Origin: Sandaracinaceae bacterium
GTDB taxonomy: Bacteria > Myxococcota_A > Polyangia > Polyangiales > JADJQN01
Assembly: GCA_016712745.1 (NCBI GenBank)
Contig: JADJQN010000003.1
Location: 186,001 to 250,000, forward strand
Direction: 5' to 3'
DNA: 64,000 nucleotides
Positions 34,991 through 42,372 of this stretch are shown here, in pieces. The number at the start of each line of letters is the position of its first letter. The first letter of the stretch is position 1. The notes beneath the pieces are model-generated. The model had not been told where the DNA came from. It did not search any database and saw nothing but the letters and a program-made list of their open reading frames with translations. Position numbers and translations under genes: made by a program.

Positions 34991-36421
34991 CTACGGTGCA
35001 GCAGGCTGGGGCGCGGCGTCGACGCGTTCGGCCGGCATGTCGCGGCCGTTTTGGTTGAGAGTGACTCGAGTCGCGCGGCCGCCTTCACCTAGCTCGAAGG
35101 TGAGTGTGGCGGCGACGCCGTGGACGCGCAGTACGGTCGGCGAGATCGCATCGAGGGGGATAGCTTCTTGTCCGGTTGCTTGCGTCTCGAGCACGCCGTT
35201 GACCACCCGGACGTCAAGCGCGAACGAGGATGACAGCGCGTAGCGACCCACCAGAGCTTCCATTTGCTCCGCGGTCAGTGCGATGGCCGGAGCGGGCGGC
35301 GACGCAGTCGGCTCGCCGCGCAGCACGGCTAACAAGTTATAACCCAAGGCATCCACCACACCGCCACGTGTGTTGGAGAGCACGACAACGATATAGCCGT
35401 GCGTACGATCGATGCCGAGAAAGGCTCGCATCGAACCCTGGCCGTTGTGAAAGATCGTTCGGCCGTTTTGAATAATGTGCCAGCCAAGCCCGATCGATGC
35501 GTGCACATCTTCCTGTGTTGGACGTCGCGGCGCGGTCGCGAGCAGCATCGCATCGCGCAGAGCGGATTCCGGATCGAGATGCGCTTGTGCGTAGCGAAGC
35601 AGCTCAGGTGCCGTTGCGTGCAGGTTGCCCGCCGGCGCGATCGCGCTCGTGCTCCACATGGGACTTTCCGTACCGTCCTCGTAGTGACCAAGCACCGCCC
35701 GCGAAGCCTCGCTCGCGGGGACGTTGAGCCACATCTCGGTCAGATGTAGCGGCGCAAGCACACGAGCTTGCAGCGCGGCCTCGTAGGTCATGCCGAGTCG
35801 ATGTGCGAGTGCGAAGCCCAAGACGGCCGTCGCGAAATTGTTGTACTCGTAGTTGCTTCCAGGACGGACGATGACATGCGCTGCATTGAGCCCGTCACGC
35901 AGCATCGTGAGGTCGAAGTTATGGAAGGGATCGTGTGCGTTCTCTCCCGTGAAACCGGGCCAGTCCGAAGGCAGGCCTGAGCTGTGCGTCGCAATATCTT
36001 CGAGCGTGATCGCGGTGCCTTCAAACGTGGGCACGTGCCAATCGCTCGGCAACAACTCCTGCACCGGCGTAGCGAGCGAAACTTCACCGCGCGTGACCAT
36101 GTCGGCGAGCAAAAGGGATGTGAAGGTCTTGGTGATCGAACCAATCTCGAAGATTGTGCGCTCGTTCGGAACTGATCCGCCTACGCGCGTCAGACCGTAC
36201 CCGCGGGTCCACTGATGCGGCCCATCGAGGATGGCGACTTCCATGCCCACAACGTGATCCCGTTCAATCGCGGCGTTGCACAGAGTATCGATCTGCGTCT
36301 GGAGCGCGCTGAATCGATTGGCGCGTTGGTCCGCGACACGGTGCGGCGCGCCTCCGCAGGCGGTCCCTGTCGCGATGAGAAGACTGCTAGCTACGATTAG
36401 AAAGAGCGAGCGCCGGTTCAT
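34991..36421 (-). CDS. Class C beta-lactamase-fold serine hydrolase lipoprotein
   Basis: 476 residues from ATG 36421. The lipobox TGTAC leaves Cys22 for anchoring. The catalytic SxxK is S95-ITK98 in FEIGSITKTFTS, with the YxN motif in NYEYNNF and a HNG motif near IFHNGQGS. The C-terminal ~120 residues form a lipocalin-like beta domain common in this group. Such enzymes are D-aminopeptidases, esterases or beta-lactamases; true resistance function is uncertain. A strong terminator lies just upstream of its start but belongs to the next gene. Confidence 0.87.
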   Translation of the reverse strand: MNRRSLFLIVASSLLIATGTACGGAPHRVADQRANRFSALQTQIDTLCNAAIERDHVVGMEVAILDGPHQWTRGYGLTRVGGSVPNERTIFEIGSITKTFTSLLLADMVTRGEVSLATPVQELLPSDWHVPTFEGTAITLEDIATHSSGLPSDWPGFTGENAHDPFHNFDLTMLRDGLNAAHVIVRPGSNYEYNNFATAVLGFALAHRLGMTYEAALQARVLAPLHLTEMWLNVPASEASRAVLGHYEDGTESPMWSTSAIAPAGNLHATAPELLRYAQAHLDPESALRDAMLLATAPRRPTQEDVHASIGLGWHIIQNGRTIFHNGQGSMRAFLGIDRTHGYIVVVLSNTRGGVVDALGYNLLAVLRGEPTASPPAPAIALTAEQMEALVGRYALSSSFALDVRVVNGVLETQATGQEAIPLDAISPTVLRVHGVAATLTFELGEGGRATRVTLNQNGRDMPAERVDAAPQPAAP

Positions 36422-36436
36422 GCAAAGAGCCTCGCA

Positions 36437-36474
36437 GAAAAACAAAAACCCGAGAAGCGGAAGCTCCTCGGGTT
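36437..36474 (-). terminator. Rho-independent terminator
   Basis: On the minus strand an 8-bp stem GAACCCGAG/CTCGGGTT (positions 36447-36454 with 36467-36474) is followed by a run reading TTTTTGTTTTTCTG. It lies directly 3' of the lipoprotein gene 36506-37084 and separates it from the hydrolase gene downstream. Confidence 0.85.
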
Positions 36475-36505
36475 CGATGTTAGGGCGTCGCGCTCAGTGC
36501 GATGC

Positions 36506-37084
36506 TTAGATGCAGCCGGGATGATAGCGAGCCACCATGCGGATGAGATTGGGGTTATTGGCGAAGACGCGCGCCCAGCTTACCCATACGCGGCCGACCG
36601 CTGCAGGAAGCGTGGTGCGAATGGTGACGCCCGCAGGGAGATTCGGGATGTGAGTGATCGGCGTGAGCGGGTTGACTGTGCTGGGGGTCGTCGGCGTGGT
36701 CACGCTGCCGTTGCCGTCTGCGTTCACTTCGCCCGAGATCTGCTGCGCATTGTAAATCTGGAATGCCGACATCATCGCACCGCGGACGCCCATGCGTGCC
36801 TCGCCATCCGGCGCCCACCATGCGATGGCGAACTCATCGTAGAACTTGATGCGAACCGGAATCGCGTTGCTGGTATCGCCGAGCTCTTCTGCCGTCATCG
36901 GCCGATCGGAGACCGTCGAATCGATATAGAAAAGCTGGTTCTCGATGTCGTGCACGTTCACATAGTCGAGAGCCTCGCCGTTGTTGCTGACGGTGGGCGT
37001 CGATGTATCGGCCGCGCAACCCACGCCGCCCATGAGCGACAGACCGACCATTGCTGCTGCCCAGAAAATGATTGAGCGCTTCAT
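36506..37084 (-). CDS. Small lipoprotein of unknown function
   Basis: 192 residues with a strong GGAGGAACG ribosome-binding site. The lipobox GVGC is followed by AADTSTP and a globular domain that includes FAIAWWAPDGEARMG and repeated TTPTTPSTVNPLTP in a Thr/Pro linker. No family is recognised. It has its own terminator and, 12 bases above the Shine-Dalgarno, a hairpin, so it appears to be a single-gene transcript. Confidence 0.75.
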   Translation of the reverse strand: MKRSIIFWAAAMVGLSLMGGVGCAADTSTPTVSNNGEALDYVNVHDIENQLFYIDSTVSDRPMTAEELGDTSNAIPVRIKFYDEFAIAWWAPDGEARMGVRGAMMSAFQIYNAQQISGEVNADGNGSVTTPTTPSTVNPLTPITHIPNLPAGVTIRTTLPAAVGRVWVSWARVFANNPNLIRMVARYHPGCI

Positions 37085-37096
37085 CGTTCCTCCTAA

Positions 37097-37112
37097 CCGT
37101 GACGAATCACGG
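37097..37112 (-). promoter_or_regulatory. 5'-UTR hairpin before a lipoprotein gene
   Basis: A perfect 6-bp inverted repeat CCGTGA-CGAA-TCACGG sits just before the Shine-Dalgarno of the lipoprotein gene 36506-37084. It could influence mRNA stability or translation start. The rest of 37113-37335 contains no gene I can support. Confidence 0.4.
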
Positions 37113-37335
37113 TCCTCGCATGTGGCCCCGCCTCAACACGCACGATGCCAAAGTCTGCAGCAGCTTACAGCAAGGCCCATGCCTGCTGTCTAAAACGCGG
37201 CGGACCCTTCTAAACCGCCGGAATTATTACGGCGTATTCGATGCGTCATGTTGCGGTTGCGCCAGGCTGGCGCGGGCTCCACGAGTGCGCGTCAATTCGC
37301 TAACCGCCGATCGTGCACGGGGATAAGCTTTCTTA

Positions 37336-38574
37336 ATGCAAACGGGGATCGCTCATCGCGTTGGGGATCGCATCGAGCTACCGGGCTTAGCAACTGCTCA
37401 TTCGCACGCGTTTCAACGCGCCCTGCGAGGCCGGACGGAGCGCAAGGCCACTAAGGCAAACAACTTTTGGTCGTGGCGCGGCCTGATGTACGGGCTTGCG
37501 AACGCCCTTGATCCCGAGACGCTCTACGACATCTCACACTTCGCGTTCGTCGAGCTCGCCATGTCTGGAGTGACAGCGGTGGGCGAGTTTCACTACGTGC
37601 AGCATCAGCCCGGCGGCCAACCTTACGACGATCGCACTCTGCTCGCCGAAACCGTCGTGCGTGCGGCGCGAGATGCGGGCCTGCGCATCGTGCTCCTGCG
37701 CGTCGGCTACCAGCGCGCGGGCGCGGGCAAAGCGGCGCTCGCTGAGCAAATGCGTTTTTGCGATGCCTCGGCTGACGCGGTCTTGAAAGACGCGCTCGAG
37801 GTGCGCAAACGCTTTCGGAACGATCCGCTTGTGTCAGTGGGCCTAGCGCCGCACAGCGTGCGGGCCGTTCCCCGCTCGTGGATCGAAGATCTTTCGCGCG
37901 CGGCAAAGCACGAGAAGATGCCCTTCTCGATGCATGTCGCCGAGCAGCGTCTCGAAATCGAGGAATGCCTGCACGAATATGGCAAGCGTCCTGTGCATCT
38001 TCTCGCCGACGATGGCGTGATCGACGAACGCTTTGTTGCGGTACACGCCACGCATCTGATGCCGGACGAGGCTAAGATTCTTGGGCATGCGCGCGCGTTT
38101 GCGTGTTTGTGTCGCACGACCGAGCGTGATCTTGGTGATGGCGTATCCGTAGCGGGTGCACTTGTTGTTGAAGGCGCGCGGCTATGCACTGGCATCGACA
38201 GCTATTCGATTACGGACCCGTTCGAGGAAGCTCGTTCGATCGAGCTCGATGCGCGCATTCATCGCGAGGCTCGCCACGTGGCGGCCGACGCCCCCGCCTT
38301 GATGGAAGCTATGAGCAAGAACGGCTACGCCGCGCTTGGCCTATCTGGGCTCGAGACGCGCGACAAAGTGACGCTCGATGCGAACGATGCGTCTCTTGCG
38401 GGTGCCGATGAAGCGTTGCTCGACGACGCGGTGATTTTCGGTGCCACGCCGCGGGCCATTCGCGAGGTGTCCGTGGAGGGCCGCACGATCGTCGAGAACG
38501 GCCTGCACATTGGGTACGACAAAGCCCGAATCGGGTACGAGCGCTCGTTGAAAAAGATTCTCGCCGCCCTATAG
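37336..38574 (+). CDS. hutF: Formimidoylglutamate deiminase (HutF-like)
   Basis: 412 residues. The amidohydrolase core opens with LPGLATAHSHAFQRALRG (zinc-binding HxH) and NNFWSWRGLMY, both typical of HutF. SMHVAEQ and VHATHLMPDE carry later metal ligands, and CRTTERDLGDG with TGIDSYSITDP fits the family. The enzyme releases ammonia from N-formimidoylglutamate in histidine breakdown. The small N-terminal strand domain of about 35 residues is shorter than in known members, with an in-frame stop just upstream. No other hut gene is in the window. Confidence 0.85.
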   Translation: MQTGIAHRVGDRIELPGLATAHSHAFQRALRGRTERKATKANNFWSWRGLMYGLANALDPETLYDISHFAFVELAMSGVTAVGEFHYVQHQPGGQPYDDRTLLAETVVRAARDAGLRIVLLRVGYQRAGAGKAALAEQMRFCDASADAVLKDALEVRKRFRNDPLVSVGLAPHSVRAVPRSWIEDLSRAAKHEKMPFSMHVAEQRLEIEECLHEYGKRPVHLLADDGVIDERFVAVHATHLMPDEAKILGHARAFACLCRTTERDLGDGVSVAGALVVEGARLCTGIDSYSITDPFEEARSIELDARIHREARHVAADAPALMEAMSKNGYAALGLSGLETRDKVTLDANDASLAGADEALLDDAVIFGATPRAIREVSVEGRTIVENGLHIGYDKARIGYERSLKKILAAL

Positions 38575-38581
38575 CTAGCCC

Positions 38582-39445
38582 ATGCGCAGCGTTTGCACTA
38601 CGGCGACACTGCTCGTTGTCGCTACGATGATCTTCCTACCCGCGGCCGGTGTTGCCGACCCACCCGCGCGCGCACCGGCAAACTGTCGCGTCGCGGTCAA
38701 CGTGCCAGCTTCTTGCGCGACCGCTTCGTGTCGCCAGATCTCGCGCCCGCGCGATGGACGCTGCATTCATCAGGGCTATTTGGAGTACACGCCGCCCGGC
38801 TATGGCGACGGCGCACAGCGCCCCCTTCTCATCATGCTGCATGGTCTCGGCGAAAACGGCGATGGAAGTGCCGAGGACTTGTCTCGTGTACCGAACCACG
38901 GCATTCCCGAGCTCATCGCCAACAACGCATGGCCTCCCGTCGCAAGCGCCAGCAACTTCATCGTGCTCTCGCCCCAGCATCGCGCAGCGGAAAATCAAAG
39001 CTGCCCATCAGCGCGCGAGGTTCACGCGTTCATCGACTACGCAACGCGCGCCTACAACGTCGATCGCGCGCACGTCTATCTAACGGGACTGTCGTGCGGG
39101 GGCGTCGGCGTTTGGCGATACTTGGCCGAGTACGGCGACACGCAAGGCGTGGCCGCTGCGGTTCCGATTGCAGGCGACACGCGCCAGGCGTTTGCGCGGC
39201 GAGGCTGCGCGCTCGGCCGCGTGCCGACATGGACCTTTCACGGAGAGCGCGATCCCGGCATGAGCGTTGCGCACGTGCGCGGCCCAATCACGCGACTGCA
39301 AGCATGCACACCAACACCGGAAGCGCGTCTCACGATCCTGCCGGGCGTGGGCCACGACGCATGGACGCATGCGTACGAGGGGCGCGAGGATGACGTTTAC
39401 GCGTGGTTGCTATCGCATCAGAGCCGGCGGATCGAGCCGCGCTGA
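38582..39445 (+). CDS. Secreted alpha/beta-hydrolase (esterase)
   Basis: 287 residues. Signal peptide to about residue 25 (VADPPARA), then a short Cys-containing region. The hydrolase fold shows oxyanion-type PLLIMLHGLGENGDG, nucleophile elbow LTGLSCGGVG (Ser in G-L-S-C-G) and catalytic His in LPGVGHDAWTHAY. The pattern resembles PHB-depolymerase or feruloyl-esterase-like LpqC proteins. It starts seven bases after hutF and could be co-transcribed, though the functions seem unrelated. Confidence 0.8.
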   Translation: MRSVCTTATLLVVATMIFLPAAGVADPPARAPANCRVAVNVPASCATASCRQISRPRDGRCIHQGYLEYTPPGYGDGAQRPLLIMLHGLGENGDGSAEDLSRVPNHGIPELIANNAWPPVASASNFIVLSPQHRAAENQSCPSAREVHAFIDYATRAYNVDRAHVYLTGLSCGGVGVWRYLAEYGDTQGVAAAVPIAGDTRQAFARRGCALGRVPTWTFHGERDPGMSVAHVRGPITRLQACTPTPEARLTILPGVGHDAWTHAYEGREDDVYAWLLSHQSRRIEPR

Positions 39446-39538
39446 ACGAAGGCCTCGAACGTTTGATCCTCGAGGCGTACCCTTGCGTGCACACCACGCG
39501 GTCGCTCTTCGAGGATCTGTTCGAGACTAAAAGACGAA

Positions 39539-39700
39539 TCAGCCCTTGCTGATTTTGCCTTCTTTATGAACCTTGTGCGCGCGGCAAGCCGGGCAAAACT
39601 TCTTGATCTGGAACTTCTCAGTCATCGTCCGCTTATTCTTGGACGTGTAGTAGTTCGCACGGCTGCAGGTTTCACAGGTCATCTTGATGAGGTCGCGCAT
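39539..39700 (-). CDS. rpmG: 50S ribosomal protein L33
   Basis: 53 residues, complete from ATG 39698-39700 to TGA 39539-39541. The sequence MRDLIKMTCETCSRANYYTS, then KNKRTMTEKFQIKKFCPACRAHK, is L33 of the zinc-binding (C+) type: two CxxC pairs, CETC and CPAC. It sits on the large subunit near the E site. It is usually followed by secE and the nusG operon; here no such genes follow, so the locus is isolated. Confidence 0.95.
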   Translation of the reverse strand: MRDLIKMTCETCSRANYYTSKNKRTMTEKFQIKKFCPACRAHKVHKEGKISKG

Positions 39701-39804
39701 GACTTCTTCCGAATGTTGCCTCGTGACTTACGAGGGACGCGCATATTAGCGACATACGGCAGGGCGTCAACGGATCGATAAACCGCTCGGAATTGCGCGT
39801 ATTT

Positions 39805-42372
39805 TCAGGGCGCGATGAAGACCGATTGCAAGGTTCCTGGGGTGCCCGGGGTGCCGGCACTGCCTGGCGAAAACCCGCCATTTCCAGCGCGTCCGGCCAC
39901 GCCAGTCTCCTCAATCATCGCGCTCATACGAACCTGTGCCGCATAGGCTTCGGGCGCTGCGCCATCGGCCTCGATAAAGACGCCGTGACTTCCGCCACCG
40001 CAGCCGCCACCTCCGCCGCCGCCAGCTCCACCACTGCCGCCGTCTCCGCCGCGACCTCCGCTGCGTGCGCAGAAGAATCGTCCTTCGCCACCGGGCGCGC
40101 CCGATGCACCAGCACCGCCGCTTGCACCGATGCCGCCGTCACCGCCCGCACCGCCGCTCGCGGTGACGATGCGCACGCGATCAAATACGGGTCCCGATGT
40201 GAGCGTTGCGTTCAAGCGCACAAGCATGCCGACTGACGCGCCGCCACCTGTTCCGCCGTCCGCGCGCGGCGCGCCGCAACCGCCGCTGCCGCCGCCGCCG
40301 CCGCTGCCGCCAGCTGCGTCGTTGCACATGCCGCTGGTGCCACCGATCACGTCGAAGCCGGCGCCCGCTGTTCCGCCGCCCCCGCCCGAACCATCAATGC
40401 CGGCAGCTCCGCCCGTTCCATCGCCGCCGCCGATACGACCCGTGATCGGATCGAAGCGCAGCACGCCTGAGCAGCCGAGCCCCCCGCGTCCATTCGCGCC
40501 CGATGCGCCATCTCCGCCTTCATCGCCGATGCGCGCGAGTGTCGGATTGTCGTCGCAGAAGTTGCAAACGCCGCGATTGGTCGGCGCGTTGTACGTAATC
40601 TCACCGGCAACGCCGGGCGCGACGCCCGAGCCGTTTTGCGCCGCAGGGTTTGCAACTGCGTCGCGCATCACGGCTGCGATGTCGCAGACGCCGCCCACGG
40701 TGTAGTCGGTGCAGCCGCCGTTGCCGCAGGGAGAACCGTTTGTGCACATCGTGTCGGGGCACGCGCCGTCCCCGCCGTTGCCGCCGCTGACCGGCCCACT
40801 CGGACATGTTTTGCTTCCGCCGACGCCGGCTGGAATGCTCGGACACATCATCCCGGCCGTGGATCCCGGCGCGCCCGGTGTGCCCGCGGTGCCAACTAGC
40901 TCGGTGAGTGAACTGAGGCCGATGGTGCTGAGATTGTCGCTCGAAGACGGACCGCGCACGCCGTCTGCGCCGCGACCAGCAACAATGATGAGCGAGGAGA
41001 GGGTTAGTTCCGGACCGCAACCGTCGAAGTAGACGGTCGTGCTGCCCTCGCCTGCACCCGTCGCGTCGGTGCCCTGAAGCGTGAAGCCCTCAATGCGCGT
41101 TGCCGTGCGGATGTTATGACAGGTGAGCACCGGCGTTCCGGGTGCTGCAAGCCTTCGCTCGACCAGTACGGGAAAGAGATCGAGATCTCGATCGCGGAAG
41201 TCGGGGCTGTAGCCGCCGAAGATGGAAACACCACCGACCACATCGAAGTCGCCGTCGTAGATGCCGCGCGAGATGAGCACGCTCTTGCCTTCGTCACGTC
41301 CGCGCTCAAGTGCGGCTTGAATCGTGCGCATAGGATGCGCGAGCGTTCCGGCATCGCTGTCATTGCCGGCGGTCGTTACGTAGATGAACTCTGCGGTGTC
41401 ATCGGGCAGGCCGTCGCAGTCGGAGTCGCCACCGACAACCGGCGGCGGACCGACACCGTCCCAGCGTTCGCACTCGCACCCGTTGGCGTCGATGCCATCG
41501 ACATCCACGAACCCTTCGAGGCATTCGATCTGACAGCGCACGCCGTTCTCGCCCGACAGATCGGCCAGGCACTCGGCCAACATATTGGGACCAGGCGCAA
41601 CGCACGGATGCGCGCACTCGCCGCAATGCAAACGCGCGGTGTAAAGCCCGGCATCGTTGCGGAAGTCTTCGTCGGTTTCGCCGTCACAATCATCGTCGGT
41701 GCCGTTGCAGACTTCGTCGAGCGCAGGCGCGCAGTCGGTTAGGCCTGTGGGACCGCAGAGTTGACTGCCCGCGCACTGATGGCCATCAGGCGCTTCAACG
41801 AAGCAACCAAACGTGATCGGCTCATCCGAGGGAATACACGCGCACAAAGTCTGATCCGAAATGCACTGGCGCGTGGCGCCGACCATGTCGCAGGAAAAGC
41901 CTGTCGGGCAATCGCGCGACGCGAGACAGGGAGCGCCGCAGCGATTTTGTCCCGTTGCCGTTGGCAAACAACGCGCACCGGGCTCGCGCAGTTCGCAGTC
42001 GGCGTCCGTGTCGCATGGCAAACACAAGACTGGGAGATTGGGGACGCAGCCACCGGTGCCCGCGAGGTGCGTGTCTACCGGACAGGACACGATCGAGCAA
42101 AACGGCAACGCGTCATCAGGGATCGTGCAGGTGGTTTCTTCCGCGCTGGGAAAAACCGCCGTGCAGTCGACCCCGCAGCCGCCGCAGTTTTCACGTTCGG
42201 TGTAGCGGCCCGCCTCGTCGAGGAAGTCTTCGTCGACGAGGCCGTCGCAGTCGTCGTCTTCGAAGTTGCAGGTTTCGGCGTGCCCACACGGATGCGCGTC
42301 AAAGCATCCGCTCAGGATGAGCAACAATGCGCTGAGTGAAGTGAGCGTGAAATATTTAGCGCACGAGGACAT
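39805..42372 (-). CDS. Giant Gly-rich MopE-type surface lipoprotein (A)
   Basis: 855 residues from ATG 42372, chosen for AGGAGGT upstream and the signal TSLSALLLILSGC; 17 bases overlap the end of the upstream paralogue. Two MopE metal-binding motifs are visible, CNFEDDDCDGLVDEDF and CNGTDDDCDGETDEDF, with many Cys between. A DUF1565-like beta-helix region starts FIYVTTAGNDSDAG. The C-terminal half is PGRS/collagen-like, with runs such as GGGGGSGGCGAP and GGAGGDGGIGASGGAG. MopE motifs bind copper in methanotroph proteins; here they suggest metal binding at the cell surface. Paralogue of the next gene. Confidence 0.82.
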   Translation of the reverse strand: MSSCAKYFTLTSLSALLLILSGCFDAHPCGHAETCNFEDDDCDGLVDEDFLDEAGRYTERENCGGCGVDCTAVFPSAEETTCTIPDDALPFCSIVSCPVDTHLAGTGGCVPNLPVLCLPCDTDADCELREPGARCLPTATGQNRCGAPCLASRDCPTGFSCDMVGATRQCISDQTLCACIPSDEPITFGCFVEAPDGHQCAGSQLCGPTGLTDCAPALDEVCNGTDDDCDGETDEDFRNDAGLYTARLHCGECAHPCVAPGPNMLAECLADLSGENGVRCQIECLEGFVDVDGIDANGCECERWDGVGPPPVVGGDSDCDGLPDDTAEFIYVTTAGNDSDAGTLAHPMRTIQAALERGRDEGKSVLISRGIYDGDFDVVGGVSIFGGYSPDFRDRDLDLFPVLVERRLAAPGTPVLTCHNIRTATRIEGFTLQGTDATGAGEGSTTVYFDGCGPELTLSSLIIVAGRGADGVRGPSSSDNLSTIGLSSLTELVGTAGTPGAPGSTAGMMCPSIPAGVGGSKTCPSGPVSGGNGGDGACPDTMCTNGSPCGNGGCTDYTVGGVCDIAAVMRDAVANPAAQNGSGVAPGVAGEITYNAPTNRGVCNFCDDNPTLARIGDEGGDGASGANGRGGLGCSGVLRFDPITGRIGGGDGTGGAAGIDGSGGGGGTAGAGFDVIGGTSGMCNDAAGGSGGGGGSGGCGAPRADGGTGGGASVGMLVRLNATLTSGPVFDRVRIVTASGGAGGDGGIGASGGAGASGAPGGEGRFFCARSGGRGGDGGSGGAGGGGGGGCGGGSHGVFIEADGAAPEAYAAQVRMSAMIEETGVAGRAGNGGFSPGSAGTPGTPGTLQSVFIAP

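Noticed and set aside
34991..36421. Antibiotic-resistance beta-lactamase
   Set aside because: Class C fold is shared with esterases and peptidases; lipoprotein anchor and lipocalin-like tail fit those better.
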